Source: Opitutaceae bacterium
GTDB taxonomy: Bacteria > Verrucomicrobiota > Verrucomicrobiia > Opitutales > Opitutaceae
Assembly (NCBI GenBank): GCA_029979145.1
Contig: JAPOIC010000068.1
Coordinates: 1 to 9,278, forward strand
Direction: 5' to 3'
DNA: 9,278 nt
The position numbers and the translations under genes are program-made. Under the pieces are notes generated by a model, which saw only the letters and a list, made by a program, of their open reading frames with translations, was not told the origin of the DNA and did not search any database. Shown in pieces: positions 5,962 through 9,278 of this stretch (positions are counted from its first letter, which is position 1; every line of letters begins with the position of its first letter).

Positions 5962-7020
5962 TCAGTGTCCGGCGCCGGTGTCGCCAAGGAAATTGCCGTA
6001 GGCCAGCGAGAGCACGGCGCCCACGAGTATCACCAGTGCAAGCCCGAGGAGCGTCCACGTGCGCGGCTTGCAGCCGGCCCACTCGCGCCAGATGAAACCC
6101 GCGAGGCTGCTGAACAACACGAGCATGATCATGTGCAGCGCCCAGCTGGAGAACTGGTAATCGCCCATGCGCACGTGCGCCAAGCCGTAGAAGAAAAACT
6201 GGCCATACCAGAGGCAGCCCGTGAGCAACGCCAAGGCGAAGTTCAACGGCAACCGCGAGTTCTCGCCGCCCGCGGGCAACTCCACGTATTCGCCGAGGGT
6301 CTTGTGCTTCGCGTGCAGCCACAGGCTGTAAACTGCCGTGGTGAGAAACGCACCGGTGTTGGAGAAAATGTAGATCGCGTTGCCTTGGAAATGACCCGCG
6401 CCATGCGCCGCGGCGACGTCCGCGATCGGCTGCCCCGCCGCGAGCGCGAAGCCGTAAACCGCCGACAGCACGCCGGCGAGGAGGCAGAGCGGCAGGCCCT
6501 TCGCGAGGTTGAAGTCGTTGCTCTGGCCGCCGCGATCCAGCTCCTTGTAACGTCCGGCCAAACCTGACGCAAAAATACCGGCCGCGCCGATGACGATGCC
6601 CGTGAGCACAAAACCCGCGCCGGGTTTCTGCCAGATCGCCGCGAGCTCGCCTTGCCACAGCGCCGGCAACAAGGTGCCGAGCACGCAGGAGATGCCGATG
6701 GCAATGGCGTAGGTGAGCGAGAACCCGAGGTAACGGATCGCCACGCCGAAAGCCGTGCCGCCCACGCCATACAACGCGCCCAGGCCGAAGCTCGTGAGCA
6801 TCGCCGAGCGCGGCGCCTCCGCTAGCACGCGGCCGAGCTCTGGCACGGTCAGCCACGCGCCGAGGAACGGCAGCGCGAGCCAGCAAACCGACGCCTGGGC
6901 GAGCCAGTAGGTCTGCCACGACCAGTGGCGCGTGCCTTTTTGCGGCGTGTAGCAGAAGGCGGCGCTCACGGCGCCGATGGCGTGCAGGGCAAGGCCCAGC
7001 AGAGGATTCGGGGTGATCAT
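5962..7020 (-). CDS. rhaT: RhaT-family L-rhamnose/proton symporter
   Basis: The 352-residue protein, against 344 in E. coli RhaT, is an inner-membrane carrier of the drug/metabolite transporter superfamily with about ten hydrophobic helices. Stretches recalled from the E. coli protein are matched along its length: LHAIGAVSAAFCYTPQK (12-28) then WSW, RYLGFSLTYAIAIGI (96-110), FNLAKGL (160-166), WYGQFFFYGLAHVRM (251-265) and SSWALHM (271-277). E. coli RhaT imports L-rhamnose or L-lyxose with a proton; the exact sugar here is uncertain because no rhamnose isomerase, kinase or aldolase is in the window. It sits between a sodium/sugar symporter gene (13 bases upstream) and a propeller-type glycoside hydrolase gene (9 bases downstream), so it is surely co-transcribed with them. 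The ATG at 7020 has no clear ribosome binding site. The symbol reflects family membership, not proven specificity. Confidence 0.85.
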   Translation of the reverse strand: MITPNPLLGLALHAIGAVSAAFCYTPQKGTRHWSWQTYWLAQASVCWLALPFLGAWLTVPELGRVLAEAPRSAMLTSFGLGALYGVGGTAFGVAIRYLGFSLTYAIAIGISCVLGTLLPALWQGELAAIWQKPGAGFVLTGIVIGAAGIFASGLAGRYKELDRGGQSNDFNLAKGLPLCLLAGVLSAVYGFALAAGQPIADVAAAHGAGHFQGNAIYIFSNTGAFLTTAVYSLWLHAKHKTLGEYVELPAGGENSRLPLNFALALLTGCLWYGQFFFYGLAHVRMGDYQFSSWALHMIMLVLFSSLAGFIWREWAGCKPRTWTLLGLALVILVGAVLSLAYGNFLGDTGAGH

Positions 7021-7033
7021 CGCGCGGGGAAAC

Positions 7034-8704
7034 TCAGTTCAGCCAGAAGCTGAAGTAAACGTAGACGCCAAGCACGAGCGCGAGCACGACGACCGTGCCG
7101 GCCACTTCCGCCGTGCCCCACGAGGCGCGCGTTTCGGCTTTCTGCGCATCCGTCAGCGAATGATAGGTCAAGCCGCTAATCTTGGCTTCCGACGGCGCCG
7201 GGGCGGAGAGCGAAGCGCCCACCACCACGAGGATGCTGATCAGGAACAACCAACCTGAGGCGTAGAGGAAGTTGTAGGACCCGATCGCGTGCAGCAGACC
7301 GGCGTCACCCAAGGCCCCGCTGCCGTCGAGTGCCTGAATCGTGAGCTTGGCCATGCCGAGGATGAACCCGGTCACGAGGCCGGCGAGCGCGCCGCGCGCG
7401 TTGATGCGTTTGAAAAACAGGCCGAGCAGGAAGGTGGCCGTGATCGGCGGCGCAAGGTAGCCCTGCACGCTTTGCAGGTATTGATAAAGGCCACCAGTCG
7501 AAACGAGCTTCATGACTGGAATCCAGATCACGCCAAGGCCCACGACCACCGCCGTGGCCCAGCGGCCGACGCGCACGAGTTCCTTTTCCGGCCGGCCGGG
7601 GCGGAGTTTTTCGTAGATGTCGACGGTGAACAGCGTGGCGCAGGAATTGAACAGCGACGCGAGCGAGCTCATCAGCGCGGAGAGCAGGCCCGCCACCACG
7701 ATGCCGCGCAGGCCCGCGGGCAGGATCGACGCGACCATGGTCGGGAAAACCATGTCGCCGTTGATACCGCCGTCGGCCTTTGCCGGGATGGCGATCGCGC
7801 CCTTGGTGTGCAGCGCGTAGCCGATGAGGCCGGGCACGAGAAAGATGAAAACGGGCAGAACTTTTAGGAACGCGCCAAAGATCGCGCCGCGGCGCGCTTC
7901 GCGCAGCGACTTCGCCGCTAGCGTGCGCTGCACGATGTATTGGTCGGTGCACCAATACCAGATGCCCACGATCGGCGAGGCGATCATGATGCCGAGCCAA
8001 GGGAAATCCGGGTCACTCAACGGCCGCCAGAGCGCAAAAGTGTCGGCTTTGCCCGCCAGCACCGCCTGCAACTCGCCCCAGCCGCCGAGCTGCTGCAGGC
8101 CGAACCAGGTGATGAACATCGAACCGAAGAGGAGCAGGCCGGTTTGCGCCACCTCCGTGTAAACCACGGCGCGCAGTCCGCCGATGACCGTGTAGATACC
8201 CGTCAGGACCACGGTCGTGAATGCGCCGATCCAGAACGCGTTTTCTGGCGACCCAAATGTGTCGGGCAGCAGGGTCATGAACACCACCGCGCCGGCGTAG
8301 ACCGTGACGGATACCTTGGTGAACACGTAGGCCACGAGCGACACGACCGACAGCGTCCAGCGCGCGCGGCCGTCGAAGCGGCGTTCCAGAAACTCCGGCA
8401 TCGTGAACACGCCCGAGCGGTAATAGAACGGCACGAAGATCCAGCCGAGCATCAGCATGATCCAGGCGTGGAGCTCCCAGTGCGCCATGGCCATGCCGCT
8501 GGTCGCGCCGTTGCCGGCGAGGCCGACGATGTGCTCCGAGCCGATGTTCGACGCGAGCAGGGAGCAGCCCACGACGAACCAGGGCAGATTGCGGCCGGCC
8601 AGAAAGTAGTCGGTGGTGGTGGCGGTGTGTTTTGACGAGCGCCACGCGATAGTGGCGAGCACGACGAAGTAAGCGGCGATGATAATCCAATCAAGCGGGG
8701 TCAT
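7034..8704 (-). CDS. Sodium/sugar symporter, SSS family, SGLT-like
   Basis: This 556-residue inner-membrane protein has about 14 hydrophobic helices and belongs to the solute:sodium symporter family; it should import a sugar with Na+. Similarity to SGLT1 and Vibrio vSGLT is unusually strong around the sites: SNIGSEHIVGLAGNGA (52-67), LGWIFVP, TMPEFLERRF, YWCTDQYIVQRTLAAKS (250-266) and YLQSVQGYLAPP (409-420). H58, E77, K281 and Q411 fall where, from memory, SGLT1 has sugar-contacting H83, E102, K321 and Q457. S346 and S347 in ALMSSLASLF match the sodium-site serines. The start at 8704 puts TPLDWIIIAAYF directly at the first helix; an in-frame ATG at 8758 would add an 18-residue Pro/Arg-rich leader unlike the family. 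There is no Shine-Dalgarno sequence. It is the first gene of the operon with rhaT and the propeller protein. Substrate is likely a hexose-like sugar, but this is inference. Confidence 0.88.
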   Translation of the reverse strand: MTPLDWIIIAAYFVVLATIAWRSSKHTATTTDYFLAGRNLPWFVVGCSLLASNIGSEHIVGLAGNGATSGMAMAHWELHAWIMLMLGWIFVPFYYRSGVFTMPEFLERRFDGRARWTLSVVSLVAYVFTKVSVTVYAGAVVFMTLLPDTFGSPENAFWIGAFTTVVLTGIYTVIGGLRAVVYTEVAQTGLLLFGSMFITWFGLQQLGGWGELQAVLAGKADTFALWRPLSDPDFPWLGIMIASPIVGIWYWCTDQYIVQRTLAAKSLREARRGAIFGAFLKVLPVFIFLVPGLIGYALHTKGAIAIPAKADGGINGDMVFPTMVASILPAGLRGIVVAGLLSALMSSLASLFNSCATLFTVDIYEKLRPGRPEKELVRVGRWATAVVVGLGVIWIPVMKLVSTGGLYQYLQSVQGYLAPPITATFLLGLFFKRINARGALAGLVTGFILGMAKLTIQALDGSGALGDAGLLHAIGSYNFLYASGWLFLISILVVVGASLSAPAPSEAKISGLTYHSLTDAQKAETRASWGTAEVAGTVVVLALVLGVYVYFSFWLN

Positions 8705-8763
8705 GGGGTGGGGGAGGGGTGCCGAAGTAAAAGGGCCCCTGCGGGCGCGGGGCGACATTAAAT

Positions 8764-8791
8764 CCGGACTGCCGTCGTTCGCCGGACTGCC
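8764..8791. promoter_or_regulatory. Tandem 10-bp direct repeat upstream of the symporter operon
   Basis: CCGGACTGCC occurs at 8764-8773 and again, perfectly, at 8782-8791, a period of 18 bases. It lies 60 bases before the start of the symporter gene, where a regulator or an RNA structure for that operon would act. AraC-type activators bind direct repeats spaced about two helical turns apart, so an operator is plausible; no regulator gene is in the window. Confidence 0.35.
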
Positions 8792-8838
8792 CGCGGCTGG
8801 AATCTATCGTGCACGGCATCCGTTTGGTGGCGGTCGAA

Positions 8839-8856
8839 CGGGTGCTAATGCACCTG
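8839..8856. promoter_or_regulatory. Imperfect palindrome in the divergent promoter region (possible operator)
   Basis: CGGGTGC (8839-8845), spacer TAAT, GCACCTG (8850-8856): six of seven arm positions are complementary, with a perfect GGTGC/GCACC core. It lies between the two divergent transcription units, about 135 bases from the symporter start and just upstream of the candidate promoter at 8879. The dyad form fits a dimeric repressor site; the identity of any binding protein is unknown. Confidence 0.35.
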
Positions 8857-8878
8857 CCAAAAGCAATGGACTGGCAAT

Positions 8879-8887
8879 TGCTATATT
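8879..8887 (+). promoter_or_regulatory. Candidate extended -10 promoter of the small membrane protein gene
   Basis: TGCTATATT matches the extended -10 form TGnTATAAT with one mismatch and sits in the most AT-rich part of the region. No good -35 hexamer is found 16-18 bases upstream, which extended -10 promoters can do without. Transcription would start near 8894 and leave a leader of about 60 bases before the ATG at 8955. I found no equally good promoter for the minus-strand operon. Confidence 0.4.
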
Positions 8888-8954
8888 TTTGAACGGCGGA
8901 GACTTCGGGGCGTCGATCATAGGGTTAGTTTCAACCTCAAACCCCTAACAAAAC

Positions 8955-9182
8955 ATGCAATATATCGATAGCATCATTGGTTTCCTGAAGAAGATCACCG
9001 AGCTCGGCGTCGCCCTGCTCGCGCTTACCGTCGTGCTGCAAGTCGTGTTTGGCACGCCCGTGCCGTTCATCAAGGTGGACGTCATCGGCAACCTCACCGG
9101 CATCATCTCGAACCTGGGATCCAATGGTCTCGTCGGTCTGATTGCTGCGGCCGTGCTCTACGCGGTCATCAGCAAGAAATAA
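8955..9182 (+). CDS. Small two-helix membrane protein of unknown function
   Basis: I do not recognise this 75-residue protein. The first 18 residues (MQYIDSIIGFLKKITELG) could form an amphipathic helix. A hydrophobic helix follows at about 18-33 (GVALLALTVVLQVVFG), then a short loop with TPVPFIKVD, and a second hydrophobic segment at about 57-71 (NGLVGLIAAAVLYAV) ending in a basic SKK tail. There is no signal-peptide cleavage motif and no cysteine. Asn/Gly-spaced elements (IGNLTGIISNLGSNG) before the last helix suggest tight helix packing or oligomerisation. Codons favour C-ending forms (ATC, GTC, CTC) and AAG for lysine, as in well-expressed genes. It has its own candidate promoter and a strong terminator, so it is monocistronic; no Shine-Dalgarno sequence precedes the ATG. 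Holin-like, pore-forming or structural roles are all possible, none supported. That it is a real gene is well supported by the terminator and composition. Confidence 0.8.
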   Translation: MQYIDSIIGFLKKITELGVALLALTVVLQVVFGTPVPFIKVDVIGNLTGIISNLGSNGLVGLIAAAVLYAVISKK

Positions 9183-9210
9183 CGATTCGTTTCAGTTGAT
9201 TTTGAGTCAC

Positions 9211-9240
9211 GGCCGTTGGCGGAATGCCAACGGCCTTTTT
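9211..9240 (+). terminator. Rho-independent terminator of the small membrane protein gene
   Basis: GGCCGTTGGC (9211-9220), loop GGAAT, GCCAACGGCC (9226-9235) form a perfect 10-bp GC-rich stem, directly followed by five T (9236-9240). It lies 28 bases after the stop codon. This is the only canonical intrinsic terminator seen in the window. Nothing recognisable follows in 9241-9278. Confidence 0.93.
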
Positions 9241-9278
9241 GGGTCCGGGGGCGACTGGGAATAATCACTACAGTTGCC

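Noticed and set aside
4822..6567. A 581-codon plus-strand open frame
   Set aside because: It runs antisense to the propeller and rhaT genes, overlaps the YHYH gene end, is rich in Arg, Ala, His and Glu as GC-rich shadow frames are, and shows no domain motif.
5804..6919. A 371-codon minus-strand open frame overlapping rhaT
   Set aside because: It is in a different frame from the well-supported rhaT gene, Arg-rich, and has no membrane or catalytic pattern.
8705..8758. An 18-residue N-terminal extension of the sodium/sugar symporter starting at 8758
   Set aside because: The extension is Arg/Pro-rich, unlike the family, and the ATG at 8704 places the first transmembrane helix correctly.
8872..8887. 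TGGCA...TTGCTATA as a sigma-54 promoter
   Set aside because: The GG and GC elements are 7 bases apart rather than the required spacing of about 10 between them.
8921..8949. GGGTTAG...CTAAC hairpin in the leader of the small membrane protein gene
   Set aside because: The perfect stem is only five pairs with a long loop, and competing pairings exist; it is too weak to call a riboswitch or attenuator.

Overview
The window is GC-rich, chromosomal-looking bacterial DNA. The gene content (a heparinase II/III-like protein with an N-terminal four-cysteine module, a YHYH protein, an SGLT-like symporter and a RhaT-type symporter), the lack of Shine-Dalgarno signals before almost every gene, and GC-rich intergenic repeats of the TAGGGCGGG and CTTCGTG types suggest a polysaccharide-degrading member of the Verrucomicrobiota, perhaps Opitutaceae. 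This placement is inference; no marker gene is present.

Layout. Bases 1-102 are the edge of an IS3-like insertion sequence: the first 19 codons of an OrfA-type transposase running off the left edge, with a hairpin just before its start codon. Bases 103-433 are non-coding and hold diverged intergenic repeats. A 903-codon heparinase II/III-like gene (434-3142, +) follows, and its stop codon lies inside the arm of another repeat. A second repeat-filled gap (3143-3440) leads to a small FMN nitroreductase (3441-4016, +) and a secreted YHYH-domain protein (4064-5002, +). Convergent to these is a tight three-gene minus-strand operon, transcribed 8704 to 5017: an SGLT-like sodium/sugar symporter, a RhaT-family sugar/proton symporter, and a cytoplasmic five-bladed beta-propeller protein resembling GH43/GH32/GH130 enzymes, with gaps of 13 and 9 bases. 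A 250-base divergent region (8705-8954) carries a 10-bp direct repeat, an imperfect palindrome and an extended -10 promoter. It separates the operon from a 75-residue, two-helix membrane protein (8955-9182, +) that ends in a strong intrinsic terminator.

How the genes may work together: the minus-strand operon reads as one sugar uptake and processing unit, with two unrelated sugar symporters feeding a cytosolic glycoside-active enzyme. The heparinase-like protein could cleave uronic-acid-containing oligosaccharides, but it lies in another transcription unit and a shared pathway is not shown. No tRNA, rRNA or CRISPR array was seen. The most unusual items are the repeat family flanking the heparinase gene, the YHYH protein whose predicted mature N-terminus is histidine, the two-symporter operon, and the unrecognised small membrane protein.
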